From Euzebya tangerina (GTDB lineage: Bacteria; Actinomycetota; Nitriliruptoria; Euzebyales; Euzebyaceae): a stretch of 64,000 bases of DNA. Below, piece after piece: positions 25,801 to 32,494 of this stretch. Position 1 is the stretch's first letter. Each line of letters begins with the position of its first letter. Location: positions 3,286,001 through 3,350,000 of the forward strand of contig NZ_PPDK01000001.1 of the NCBI RefSeq assembly GCF_003074135.1, in the 5' to 3' direction. The translations under genes and the position numbers were made by a program. The notes beneath the pieces were generated by a model. The model was not told the origin of the DNA, did not search any database, and saw only the letters and a list, made by a program, of their open reading frames with translations.

Positions 25801-25888
25801 ACGCCACCAGAGGCACCAGGAAGCTCGCCAGCTTCACCATTGCCGATGCGACAGGGCGACCGCCCCACCGATCCAGATTGCTTGACAA
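22835..25888 (-). CDS. HD-GYP phosphodiesterase domain protein with Pro-rich stalk and four Ig/cadherin-like repeats
   Basis: A 1017-residue protein. Two membrane spans (about 20-40 and 47-70) precede an HD-GYP domain (about 125-310) with His181-Asp182 in HDIGK, RSHPAHG, DHHERWDG and GYP (243-245). A third hydrophobic segment (about 347-367) is followed by a Pro/Thr/Ala-rich stretch (about 375-560) and four roughly 90-residue repeats, each closing with Tyr-x-[Val/Ile]-Cys-Asp then Cys-Asp six residues later. The C-terminus is Asp/Glu and Pro-rich. HD-GYP domains hydrolyse c-di-GMP in the cytoplasm; the repeats are of Big_9/cadherin-like type and would lie outside. The start is TTG at 25888, or the ATG at 25840. 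The 3' end overlaps mauE by 26 bp. Confidence 0.85.
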   Translation of the reverse strand: MSSNLDRWGGRPVASAMVKLASFLVPLVASFLTGLVVDRLLPTFGTSVAIIIVRWVVVVAASWAVLVVVDHQMRKVLPLAALLSMTMAFPDKAPSRFKVARRSAGVRNLDERVRRARQNGIEGTPVEAAEEILVLVSALTEHDSRTRGHSERTHLFTSMLARELGLSRDDRDRLTWAALVHDIGKIEVSPETLNKPDTPTEEEWEELRSHPAHGARICQPLADWLGEWYDAIGDHHERWDGTGYPHGKAGTEISYAGRIVAVADAFEVITATRPYKKASTPEEARQELVASSGTHFDPAIVRAFLNISIGDIRTVTGPFSWLLQVPLLDGLGQALGRLPSMLQMATGSVAVVTAAAVTGLAPGLTVGADAQTLPVEPAAVSDVEPEPPVGTPTFLPPPSAFAGRPPEAQPAAAPPRDPAPEPTSIQAPPVTGVVIPAGSAASPVAPSPAATAPTTPAAQADSPTSAPAPQPTVPPTPNPTPVSQPPPVSSPEPPQPTGPPETPTPTAPPPPPTPPVTPEPTTPAQPPSPQPTAQPPPPPTTPPTAPPTPQRPVAEDGSLRIQEDTVGMVDLLVLASDPDDDLDVGSVAISQPPLRGTLTPLQNGQTTYQPRPDVSGADSFGYRVCDTAGLCDTGRVDVQITPVNDGPVAVADVATTNAGVLAVVDVLANDVDVDHDRAELGILIVTPPQIGTATSAADGTITYDSPIAFDGVSVITYQVCDPEGLCDRADLTLIVTSDAEAPVAADDAATAVSGVPTVIPVLANDGDANGNIDATTLAAGAAGTGTTVVTAGGIEYTSTPGFVGTDTFTYDICDTTGLCDSALVTVTVDALPTGQAPVAVDDDGGVLVSPPSFFLFDVLGNDSDPDGNLDPATVRILDGPRQGFAEVTPDGDIGFVSPLFGRYGTYRITYEVCDTTSLCDTAELRFRLRPWVDDDDDDRRAGFDEATEADDVHTQAMERLVEEIIGEVDVPSVIRTPEPAAPAPRPQAPTSPGRPDTGADTVPVWQRAGSSPSPGSG

Positions 25889-25898
25889 CGCTGTCCAC

Positions 25899-25928
25899 GC
25901 CTTTCAGCCGTCGGTCTCGGCTGAAGGC
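25899..25928 (-). promoter_or_regulatory. Stem-loop in the leader of the HD-GYP gene
   Basis: On the plus strand GCCTTTCAGCC (25899-25909) and GGCTGAAGGC (25919-25928) pair with one bulged base around a 9-nt loop. Just upstream of the gene (25949-25956) is the palindrome CCTTAAGG. The hairpin may end the ferritin transcript or shape the HD-GYP leader. It does not match the c-di-GMP-I riboswitch core that I know. Confidence 0.35.
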
Positions 25929-25994
25929 ATCGACACCACCCCGCGACACCTTAAGGCGTGCGCAGCGTGATTTGCCCGCTGGTTCGGCGTGGAA

Positions 25995-26501
25995 TCAGAC
26001 CGCTTCGTCGCCGTCGCTCCGGCGGCCCGGCAACTCCCGGTCGAGCATCAGCACCGCCGTCGGATCGCCACCCGTCATGCGGAGTTCTCCCACGATCGTG
26101 CGCACGGCTGCTTCCTCGTGGACCTGCTCGTCGAGGAAGCGGGTGAGCAGCGGGATGCTGCGGTAGTCGCCGGCGGCCGTGACCTTGCCGTAGAGATCCC
26201 CGATCGCCGCGGTGACCTTCTCCTCGTGCGCCAAGGCCGCCTCGAACGCGGCGACGGCGTCCTCGAAGTTGCTCTGCGGCGCCTCCAGCGGCTGCAACTC
26301 GACCTCGCAGTCCCGGTCCAGGACGTAGTGGATGAACAGGTCGGCGTGCTCGTTCTCCTCGGCGGACTGCTCCTGGAACCACTGCGCCATCCCGTTCAGA
26401 TCACGCGATTCGGCCCATATCGCCAACTGCTGGTAAGCCCTGGCAGAGGCCTGTTCCAGGGCGATCTGGTCGTTGAAGGCGGCGATGAGGGATGCGTCCA
26501 T
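25995..26501 (-). CDS. Ferritin (non-haem iron-storage protein)
   Basis: A 168-residue four-helix ferritin. Ferroxidase ligands visible are Glu16 in helix A, Glu49 and His52 in the ExxH motif of EENEH, and Glu93/Glu126-type residues in later helices (HEEKVTAA and DEQVHEEA). It stores iron as a 24-mer. It lacks the haem-binding methionine pattern of bacterioferritin as far as I can see. ATG at 26501; the divergent DapA-like gene starts 24 bp away at 26526. The HD-GYP gene follows on the same strand after about 106 bp. Confidence 0.9.
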   Translation of the reverse strand: MDASLIAAFNDQIALEQASARAYQQLAIWAESRDLNGMAQWFQEQSAEENEHADLFIHYVLDRDCEVELQPLEAPQSNFEDAVAAFEAALAHEEKVTAAIGDLYGKVTAAGDYRSIPLLTRFLDEQVHEEAAVRTIVGELRMTGGDPTAVLMLDRELPGRRSDGDEAV

Positions 26502-26512
26502 GGACGCGAGTC

Positions 26513-26518
26513 TAGGCT
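26513..26518 (+). promoter_or_regulatory. Putative -10 hexamer TAGGCT for a leaderless DapA-like transcript
   Basis: TAGGCT ends 7 nt before the ATG at 26526. This spacing is what a leaderless mRNA starting at the A of the ATG would need, and no ribosome binding site is visible. It is one of nine such cases in the window. Confidence 0.4.
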
Positions 26519-26525
26519 TGATGCC

Positions 26526-27284
26526 ATGCCTGTCTTCACCGGGGTCGGCGTGGCGCTGGTCACGATCTTCGCTGATGATCTGCTGGTCGACATCGACGCA
26601 ACCTCCGTCCTCGCGGAGCGCCTCGTGGCTGCCGGCATCTCAGCCGTCGTCGTCGGTGGCTCGACCGGGGAGGCCTACGCGCTCACAGGGGCCGAACGCC
26701 GCTCCATCATCGAGGTCGTCCGGACAGTCCTGCCGACCGAGATCCCCGTCATCGCCGGCACCGGTGCGCCGTCGGCCCGGCAGGCGGGTCAGCTGACCGA
26801 GCAGGCCGTCGATGCGGGGGCCGACGCCGTGCTGGTGCTCTCGCCGCCACGCAGCCCCGACCCGCGGCCCTACTACGACGTCGTCGCGCAGGCGGCTGAC
26901 AGCACCCCCGTCCTGGCCTACCACTTTCCGAGGGCAAGCTCGCCCGGCATCTCCATGGACCACCTTCGAGACCTCCCTGTCGAGGGCGTCAAGGACTCGA
27001 CCGGGGACCCAGACCGACTGCTGCAGGAGCTGACGACCTATGAGGGGGACACCTACGTCGGCTCCTCGGCCATCCTGACGCAGGCCGGTGCCCTGGGAAC
27101 CGCCGGTGCCATCCTGGCGCTGGCCAACAGCCAGCCCGAGGACTGCATTCGGGCCTTCGATGGCGATCCGGACGCGCAGCTGCGGCTGGCTCCCCACCAT
27201 CACGCGCTCGCCCCCTTCCCCGGCGGGATCAAGGCACAGGTGGCTGACCGCTGGGGCTTCCCACCGCACCGGCGAATGGGCTGA
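26526..27284 (+). CDS. DapA/N-acetylneuraminate lyase superfamily aldolase
   Basis: A 252-residue class I aldolase of the DHDPS family. It has the pyruvate-loop GGSTGEA (residues 44-50), the catalytic Tyr132 in AYHFP and the Schiff-base Lys156 in GVKDSTG. At 252 residues it is shorter than typical DapA (about 290), mainly in the C-terminal helical part. It starts only 4 bp before the GlcD-type oxidase, so they form an operon, which argues for a catabolic 2-oxo acid aldolase (for example 4-hydroxy-2-oxoglutarate aldolase type) rather than lysine biosynthesis; this is inference. Confidence 0.85.
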   Translation: MPVFTGVGVALVTIFADDLLVDIDATSVLAERLVAAGISAVVVGGSTGEAYALTGAERRSIIEVVRTVLPTEIPVIAGTGAPSARQAGQLTEQAVDAGADAVLVLSPPRSPDPRPYYDVVAQAADSTPVLAYHFPRASSPGISMDHLRDLPVEGVKDSTGDPDRLLQELTTYEGDTYVGSSAILTQAGALGTAGAILALANSQPEDCIRAFDGDPDAQLRLAPHHHALAPFPGGIKAQVADRWGFPPHRRMG

Positions 27285-27288
27285 AGCG

Positions 27289-28656
27289 ATGAGCCGACTC
27301 CGCGACGAAGTGGCCGCCCGGTTGCCAGACGAGTGCATTCAGCTGGACCCTGACGTGCTCGGCACCTACGGGCAGGACCGCGCGCTGTTCGAACAGCCCG
27401 GCCAGGCCGACGTACTGGTCATGCCCCGATCGACGGAGGAGGTCGTGCAGGCCGTCCAGGCAGCCGCGGCCGCGGGGGCGGCGGTCGTGCCGCGTGGCGC
27501 GGGGACCGGGCTGACCGGGGCAGCCAACGCCGTCGACGGATGTCTGCAGCTCTCGCTGCACCGAATGGACCAGATCCTGGACATCGACGTCACGAACCGG
27601 ATGGCCCGGGTGCAGCCCGGCGTCATCAACGCCGACCTGAAGCGGGCCGTCGCCGAGCACGGCCTGTTCTACCCGCCTGACCCGGCCTCCTACGAGATGT
27701 CCTCGATCGGTGGAAACGTCGCGACGAACGCCGGTGGGCTGTGCTGCGTCAAGTACGGCGTGACCCGCGATTACGTGGTCGGCCTGGAGGTGGTCCTGGC
27801 CTCCGGCGACGTGCTCCACACCGGCCGGTCGACCTTGAAGAACAGCGCGGGCCTGGACCTGACCGGGCTCTTCGTCGGCTCCGAGGGCCTGCTCGGGATC
27901 ACCACCGAGATCACCGTGAAGCTGGTGGCCGCCCCCCCGCCTCCGGCGACCGCCGTGGCGTTCTTCGACTCGCTACCGAGCGTCGGGTCAACCATCGCCG
28001 AGACCTTCCGACAGGGGCACGACCCCTCACTCATGGAGATCATCGACCGCGCCTCGCTGGAGCAGGTCGAGGCCGTGTACCGGATGGGACTGGACACCGG
28101 GGCCGCTTGTCTGCTGCTGATCCAGACCGACTTGACGGATGCCGAGGAGCAGATCGACGCGATCGCGACCATCTGCCGCAGCGAGGGCGCGTCCGAGGTG
28201 CACGTGGCGCCCGATCCGGAGGAGGGCGAGGCCCTGATCGAGGCTCGACGACGCGTTCACCCAGCCCTGGAGCGGCTGGGCAAGCAGCTGCTCCCGGAGG
28301 ATGTGGCGGTCCCGCGGGAGCGCATGGTCGACCTGCTGCAGGGGATCGAGGACATCGCCACGCAGTCCGGCGTCGATGTCTTCACCGTGGGCCACGCCGG
28401 CGACGGCAACATGCATCCGCTGCTGGTCTTCGACGCCGACGACGAGGAGGAGGTGACGCGGGCCAAGAGGGCCTTCGAGGACATCCTGTCCCTCAGCCTG
28501 TCGCTCGGCGGGACGATCGCCGCCGAGCACGGCGTCGGCACCCTGAAGCGGCAGTACCTGGTGGACGAACTCGATCCCGTTCAACTGCACCTGCAACGTC
28601 AGCTCAAGGCGACGCTCGATCCCGAGAACCGGATGAATCCCGGCAAGAAGCTCTGA
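27289..28656 (+). CDS. FAD-linked oxidase, GlcD/lactate dehydrogenase-type
   Basis: A 455-residue FAD-linked oxidase of the PCMH family. The N-terminal FAD-binding domain (about 40-215) has PRGAGTGLTGAAN and SSIGGNVATNAGG motifs. The C-terminal cap (about 225-455) has the GHAGDGNMHP segment and a terminal MNPGKKL. It is glycolate or D-lactate dehydrogenase-like and probably feeds electrons to the respiratory chain. The ATG at 27289 follows the DapA-like stop by 4 bp, so both are co-transcribed and probably in one 2-hydroxy/2-oxo acid pathway. Confidence 0.92.
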   Translation: MSRLRDEVAARLPDECIQLDPDVLGTYGQDRALFEQPGQADVLVMPRSTEEVVQAVQAAAAAGAAVVPRGAGTGLTGAANAVDGCLQLSLHRMDQILDIDVTNRMARVQPGVINADLKRAVAEHGLFYPPDPASYEMSSIGGNVATNAGGLCCVKYGVTRDYVVGLEVVLASGDVLHTGRSTLKNSAGLDLTGLFVGSEGLLGITTEITVKLVAAPPPPATAVAFFDSLPSVGSTIAETFRQGHDPSLMEIIDRASLEQVEAVYRMGLDTGAACLLLIQTDLTDAEEQIDAIATICRSEGASEVHVAPDPEEGEALIEARRRVHPALERLGKQLLPEDVAVPRERMVDLLQGIEDIATQSGVDVFTVGHAGDGNMHPLLVFDADDEEEVTRAKRAFEDILSLSLSLGGTIAAEHGVGTLKRQYLVDELDPVQLHLQRQLKATLDPENRMNPGKKL

Positions 28657-28686
28657 GCGTCCCTGTCCTACCATGGCGCACCAGCG

Positions 28687-29925
28687 ATGGAGGCAGACAC
28701 CGAGGCGTGGGAGGACCGACCCCGACGACGGGTGAGGGACCTCGGCGTTGTGGCCGTCCTCGTTGTGGTGTTGGTCGTCGCCGCGGTGATCAGCCAGCAG
28801 CCCGAGACAGCTCCGACCGGGCAGCTCGAGACCGGTGAGGAGCCGACGGCCGAGGAGGCTCCCCCACCGGTGGCGCAGCGCCCGGACACGGGTGCGTGGG
28901 CCCCGATGGCACCGGCACCGTTCCAGCCGACATCGCCGTCACAGGGTGTCTGGACCGGCGAGGAGCTGCTGGTGTGGGACCACAGCCACACCGGCGCGAT
29001 GTTCGCCTACCTGCCGGACCTCGACAGCTGGGAGCGGTTGGCCGAGGCGCCGATGACTCCGATCGGCGGCCACCGCATGGTCTGGACCGGCGACGAGGCC
29101 ATCGTGTGGGGTGGACGTGACGACGAGGGCCTCCCCGTGGCGATCGGGCATCGCTTCAGCCGGCAGGCGGGGTGGCAGCGGCTGCCAGCCGGCCCGCTGC
29201 GCGCCAGGACAGATGCGGGCATGACCTGGGACGCGGTCCGGGAACGCGTGGTGATCTGGGGAGGCGACAGCGTCGTGACCAGTGGCCCCGACGCCTACTA
29301 CGACGATGGCGCGACCTTCGACCCGGCGACCGACACGTGGGAGCCGCTGCCGGACAACGGCCTCGAGGGCCGGGCCGCTCCCGACGTCGTCGGTCTGCTC
29401 AGCGGTATCGCCGTGATGGGGGGCTCAGCCGGCCCGACCACCTTCACCGACGGCGCCATGCTCGACGGCGACCGGGTCGTGCCCATCCCCCGACCAGCCA
29501 TCTACGACGGCCCAACGACGTTCCTGACGACATCGATCGGTGGCCTGCTCACCTGGGGCCGGCCCCTCGACTTCGGTGATCCGTCTGGCTACACCTGGGG
29601 ACCGTTCACCGGCTGGACGCCGCTTCCCCGGCTGCTGAACCAGGAGCGCGCCCGGGCCGAGGTCCTGATCCGGGAGCAGGACGGACAGCTCCCCCTCCTG
29701 ATCGTCTGGGGCGGGCTGGAGCGGCGTGGCGTCGAGCGTGTGACCGATGGCTTCTGGTTGAACATCGCCACCGGTCGCTGGCGGGCATTCCCACCCGCGC
29801 CGATCAGTGCCCGGGCCGATGCCATCGTCGTGGCAACCGCCGATCAGCTGTTGGTCTGGGGTGGACGGTCCGGGGGGACCGTACCGACCGACGGCGCCCG
29901 TCTGGGGCTGCCCGTTCCCTCCTGA
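28687..29925 (+). CDS. Membrane-anchored kelch-type beta-propeller protein
   Basis: A 412-residue protein with an N-terminal cytoplasmic stub (about 20 residues, Arg-rich), one membrane span (residues 20-36) and an acidic Pro-rich linker to about residue 75. It then has several kelch-like blades (GHRMVWTGDEAIVWGGR and related repeats, each with the Trp-Thr-Gly and VWGG pattern). It is likely to be anchored with the propeller outside. Binding partner unknown. Thirty bp after the oxidase; a TACCAT hexamer lies 12 nt ahead of the start, so it may have its own promoter. Confidence 0.8.
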   Translation: MEADTEAWEDRPRRRVRDLGVVAVLVVVLVVAAVISQQPETAPTGQLETGEEPTAEEAPPPVAQRPDTGAWAPMAPAPFQPTSPSQGVWTGEELLVWDHSHTGAMFAYLPDLDSWERLAEAPMTPIGGHRMVWTGDEAIVWGGRDDEGLPVAIGHRFSRQAGWQRLPAGPLRARTDAGMTWDAVRERVVIWGGDSVVTSGPDAYYDDGATFDPATDTWEPLPDNGLEGRAAPDVVGLLSGIAVMGGSAGPTTFTDGAMLDGDRVVPIPRPAIYDGPTTFLTTSIGGLLTWGRPLDFGDPSGYTWGPFTGWTPLPRLLNQERARAEVLIREQDGQLPLLIVWGGLERRGVERVTDGFWLNIATGRWRAFPPAPISARADAIVVATADQLLVWGGRSGGTVPTDGARLGLPVPS

Positions 29926-29932
29926 TCCCCCG

Positions 29933-30910
29933 TCAGTCTGCGCCGACGGTCAGGACCACCTTGCCGGTGGCCTTCCGCTCGTCCAGCAGGGTCAGCGCCT
30001 CGGCGGCCCGCTCGAGCGGCAGTGCCGCACCGATCGGTGGTGCCAACGCCCCCTCCCGGATCATCGCGTCGAGTGCGTCACCGATGTCGTGGACGATCGC
30101 GGGCTCCTGCATGAGGAAGCCACCCCAGGCGCAGCCGACCAAGGTCGTGTTGGACAGCAGCAGCCGGTTCACCCGGACCTCGGGGATCGACCCGGCCGCG
30201 AAGCCCACGACGAGCAGCCGTCCCTCGGGCGCCAGCGCCCGGATCGAGTCCGTGAACCGATCCCCGCCGACGGGATCCATGATCACGTCGACCCCCCGGC
30301 CGTCCGTCAGCGCCTTCGCCTCGTCCTTCCACGGCCCGTCGCTGCGAATGACGTCATCGGCTCCCGCCTCTCGGGCGACCGCGGCCTTCTCATCCGTGCT
30401 GACCACCGCGATGACCCGCGCACCCAGGGCCTTCGCGACCTGGATCGTCGCCGTGCCGACACCGCCGGCAGCGCCGTGGACCAGGACGGTCTCGCCCGAC
30501 TGCAGCTGCCCGCGACGGACCAGCGAGAAGTGGGCGGTGTGATAGTTCATCGGGAAGGCCGCGCCCTGCTCGAAGCTGAGCTCGTCCGGCAGTGCGAAGG
30601 TGCTGGAGGAGGACACCGCAAGCTGTTCGGCCATCCCGCCCAGCATCCCGAACGCCATCACCCGATCGCCCTCGCTGAAGCCGGAGTCCGACGGCGCGCT
30701 GCGGATCACGCCGGCCACCTCGACCCCGGGGACGAACGGCATCTCCGGCTTGAGCTGGTACAGCCCGCGGGTCTGCAGCAGATCGGGGAACGCCACCCCG
30801 GCGGCCCGGACGTCGATCAGGACCTGGTCACCGGTCGGCTCCGGAGCCGGGATGTCGACGACGTCCACCGCTGAGGGTCCGTCCAGGGATGTGATGTGAA
30901 TGGCGCGCAT
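29933..30910 (-). CDS. NADPH:quinone oxidoreductase / zinc-free MDR-superfamily alcohol dehydrogenase
   Basis: A 325-residue medium-chain dehydrogenase/reductase of the quinone oxidoreductase branch. Visible features are an N-terminal GroES-like domain, the central AAGGVGTAT NADPH-binding motif (about 140-150) and a C-terminal GKVVLTV ending. It lacks the Cys-rich structural zinc loop and the catalytic zinc ligands of alcohol dehydrogenases, so it is QOR-like. It reduces quinones or enones with NADPH. ATG at 30910; a GTG-type extension upstream crosses the divergent promoter. Divergent from pirin with 57 bp between starts. Confidence 0.9.
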   Translation of the reverse strand: MRAIHITSLDGPSAVDVVDIPAPEPTGDQVLIDVRAAGVAFPDLLQTRGLYQLKPEMPFVPGVEVAGVIRSAPSDSGFSEGDRVMAFGMLGGMAEQLAVSSSSTFALPDELSFEQGAAFPMNYHTAHFSLVRRGQLQSGETVLVHGAAGGVGTATIQVAKALGARVIAVVSTDEKAAVAREAGADDVIRSDGPWKDEAKALTDGRGVDVIMDPVGGDRFTDSIRALAPEGRLLVVGFAAGSIPEVRVNRLLLSNTTLVGCAWGGFLMQEPAIVHDIGDALDAMIREGALAPPIGAALPLERAAEALTLLDERKATGKVVLTVGAD

Positions 30911-30952
30911 GGACGGCGAGTCAACCACGTTCCGGAATGTGGATACCAGGCG

Positions 30953-30958
30953 TAGAGT
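30953..30958 (+). promoter_or_regulatory. Putative -10 hexamer TAGAGT for pirin
   Basis: TAGAGT ends 9 nt before the ATG at 30968. This supports 30968 rather than the ATG at 30962, which would sit only 3 nt after the hexamer. Confidence 0.35.
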
Positions 30959-30967
30959 TGGATGGGC

Positions 30968-32053
30968 ATGGCCAACCCACTTGACGCAACCGCACCCGAC
31001 GCCGTCCTCCAGACCTTCCCGCTGAACGGGCAAGGGCCGTGGCCGACGGTGGACCCGTTCCTCTTCTGCGTCCACCACGACGACGACTATCCCGAGGGCG
31101 ACGAGGAACTCGGCCCCTGTGCGCCGCTCGTCGGCCGCAACATCGGGATGGACTTCTCGGGTGCCGATGGGTGGTCGATGTACCACGGCTCCCTGGTTCC
31201 CGGGTTCCCCCAGCACCCGCACCGCGGGTTCGAGACGATCTCGTTCATGCGCAACGGGTTCATGGACCACTCCGACTCGCTGGGCGCCGCAGCACGGTTC
31301 GGCCGTGGTGACGTCCAGTGGATGACAGCCGGATCCGGGATCGTCCACGCCGAGATGTTCCCGCTGCTGAACAGCCAGGAGCGCAACGCGACCGAGCTGT
31401 TCCAGATATGGATCAACCTGCCGGCCAGCGACAAGATGGTGCCGCCGCACTTCTCGATGCTGTGGGATCACGAGATCCCCAAGCACACCCTGCTGGACGG
31501 GACGGGACGACCGGTCGACATCACCGTCGTGGCCGGTCAGTTGGTCGAGGGGCACGCTCCCGCCACTCCCCCGCCCCACTCCTACGCCTCCCGCGCGGAC
31601 GCTGACGTCCACATCTGGCACGCCGGGTTCGCCGAGGGGGCATCATGGCAGCCGCCGGTGGCGGCACACCCGGACACGCGGCGGGTCGTCTACGTCTTCG
31701 GTGACGGCGTGGTGCGCATCAACGGGCAGGAGCTCACCGGCGGCAACGGTGCTGTGATCCGCTGTGATGTCCCGGTGACGATCACCGACGACACGCCGGG
31801 GGCTGCGCTCACCGATGACGGGCATGCAGCTGAGGTGCTCATCCTGGGTGGACGCCCGATCGACGAACCCATCGTCCAGTACGGCCCCTTCGTGATGAAC
31901 ACCAAGGCCGAGATCGCCAAGGCCTACGACGACTACTCCGAGACCGGCTTCGGCGGGTGGCCGTGGGCGGCCGCCGACCCCAACCACGGTCACGAGGTCA
32001 AGCGGTTCGCCAAGCACGCCGACGGCCGGGTGGAGGAACTCGCCGCCACCTGA
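30968..32053 (+). CDS. Pirin-like cupin protein
   Basis: A 361-residue pirin with two cupin domains. The N-terminal domain carries the metal-binding HPHRGFET segment (His83, His85) and a second GIVHAEM motif (about 125-131). The C-terminal cupin and the family-typical WPWAAADPNHG tail are present. Pirins bind Fe and can act as quercetinases or transcription cofactors; the role here is unknown. The start is taken as 30968 (MANPLD); the frame opens at 30962. Divergent from the quinone oxidoreductase. Confidence 0.9.
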   Translation: MANPLDATAPDAVLQTFPLNGQGPWPTVDPFLFCVHHDDDYPEGDEELGPCAPLVGRNIGMDFSGADGWSMYHGSLVPGFPQHPHRGFETISFMRNGFMDHSDSLGAAARFGRGDVQWMTAGSGIVHAEMFPLLNSQERNATELFQIWINLPASDKMVPPHFSMLWDHEIPKHTLLDGTGRPVDITVVAGQLVEGHAPATPPPHSYASRADADVHIWHAGFAEGASWQPPVAAHPDTRRVVYVFGDGVVRINGQELTGGNGAVIRCDVPVTITDDTPGAALTDDGHAAEVLILGGRPIDEPIVQYGPFVMNTKAEIAKAYDDYSETGFGGWPWAAADPNHGHEVKRFAKHADGRVEELAAT

Positions 32054-32092
32054 TCGCTGGACCGCCGACCGTTTGGTGACCTTGCGGGTGGG

Positions 32093-32098
32093 TACCGT
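32093..32098 (+). promoter_or_regulatory. Putative -10 hexamer TACCGT for the SelW-like gene
   Basis: TACCGT ends 7 nt before the ATG at 32106, consistent with a leaderless transcript. No Shine-Dalgarno-like sequence is visible between them. Confidence 0.4.
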
Positions 32099-32105
32099 CC
32101 GCCCC

Positions 32106-32369
32106 ATGAGGATCACCATCACCTACTGCGTTCCCTGAGACTACTCATCGCACGCCGTGCGCGTGACCAACGAGTTGCTCAGCAACTACCAGCATGTGAT
32201 CGATGAGCTGACCCTCATCACGGGGGACCGCGGGGTGTTCGATGTCGCCGTGGGCGGCACCCTCATGTACTCCAAGGGCCAGACCGGCCGCCAGGCGCGT
32301 GAGGGCGAGGTCCTCGAGGCCCTTGAAGCGGTGCTACCGGACGGGACGCGGCGCTACGGCTCCTCGTAG
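32106..32369 (+). CDS. SelW/Rdx-family selenoprotein with in-frame TGA as selenocysteine
   Basis: Read through an in-frame TGA (32136-32138), this encodes 87 residues with the thioredoxin-like CxxU motif Cys8-Val-Pro-Sec11 in ITYCVPU. The rest fits the SelT/SelW/SelH (Rdx) fold: DYSSHAVRVTNELL helix, GDRGVFDVAVGG strand-turn, SKGQTGR loop and a final helix. Homologs with CVPC in the same place are common, so the TGA replaces the second Cys. Such proteins are thiol redox factors. A conventional caller would start at the GTG at 32157 and lose the redox motif. A hairpin after the TGA could be the SECIS. SelA/B/C/D are not in the window. Sequencing error is the main alternative. Confidence 0.8.
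32145..32166 (+). promoter_or_regulatory. Candidate bacterial SECIS hairpin immediately downstream of the TGA
   Basis: CGCAC (32149-32153) pairs with GTGCG (32157-32161) around the loop GCC. An outer TCA/TGA stem (32145-32147 with 32164-32166) encloses a bulged T at 32148. The loop begins 15 nt after the TGA, starts with G, and the bulged U is six nt before that G, close to what I recall of the E. coli fdhF element. This is a hand fold; energy was not computed. Confidence 0.5.
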
Positions 32370-32455
32370 TACCCCTAGTGGTCCGTAGGTCCCCAGGTGG
32401 TTCGTGGTCCCCCTGGTGGTCCGTAGGTCCCCAGGTGGTTCGTGGTCCCCCTGGT
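32361..32455. repeat. 19-bp tandem repeat block (4 clear units plus one diverged unit) beginning at the SelW-like stop codon
   Basis: Units alternate GGTCCGTAGGTCCCCAGGT (32380, 32418) and GGTTCGTGGTCCCCCTGGT (32399, 32437), which makes an exact 38-bp duplication. A diverged unit at 32361-32379 contains the TAG stop (32367-32369) of the SelW-like gene. The next 19 nt fit only weakly. The block carries no ORF that I would support. Confidence 0.9.
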
Positions 32456-32494
32456 CGTCCACAGTCGGTCCAGGTTTGGCCCACTCAGTCAAGC

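Noticed and set aside
22835-25888. Plus-strand frames opposite the HD-GYP gene (for example 23030-24214 and 24611-25768)
   Set aside because: They mirror the Pro-rich and repeat-coding regions; their Gly/Val/Asp/Arg bias has no domain support.
32157-32369. SelW-like gene starting at the GTG at 32157
   Set aside because: This would drop the first beta strand and the CxxC/CxxU redox motif that define the family; read-through of the TGA explains the sequence better.
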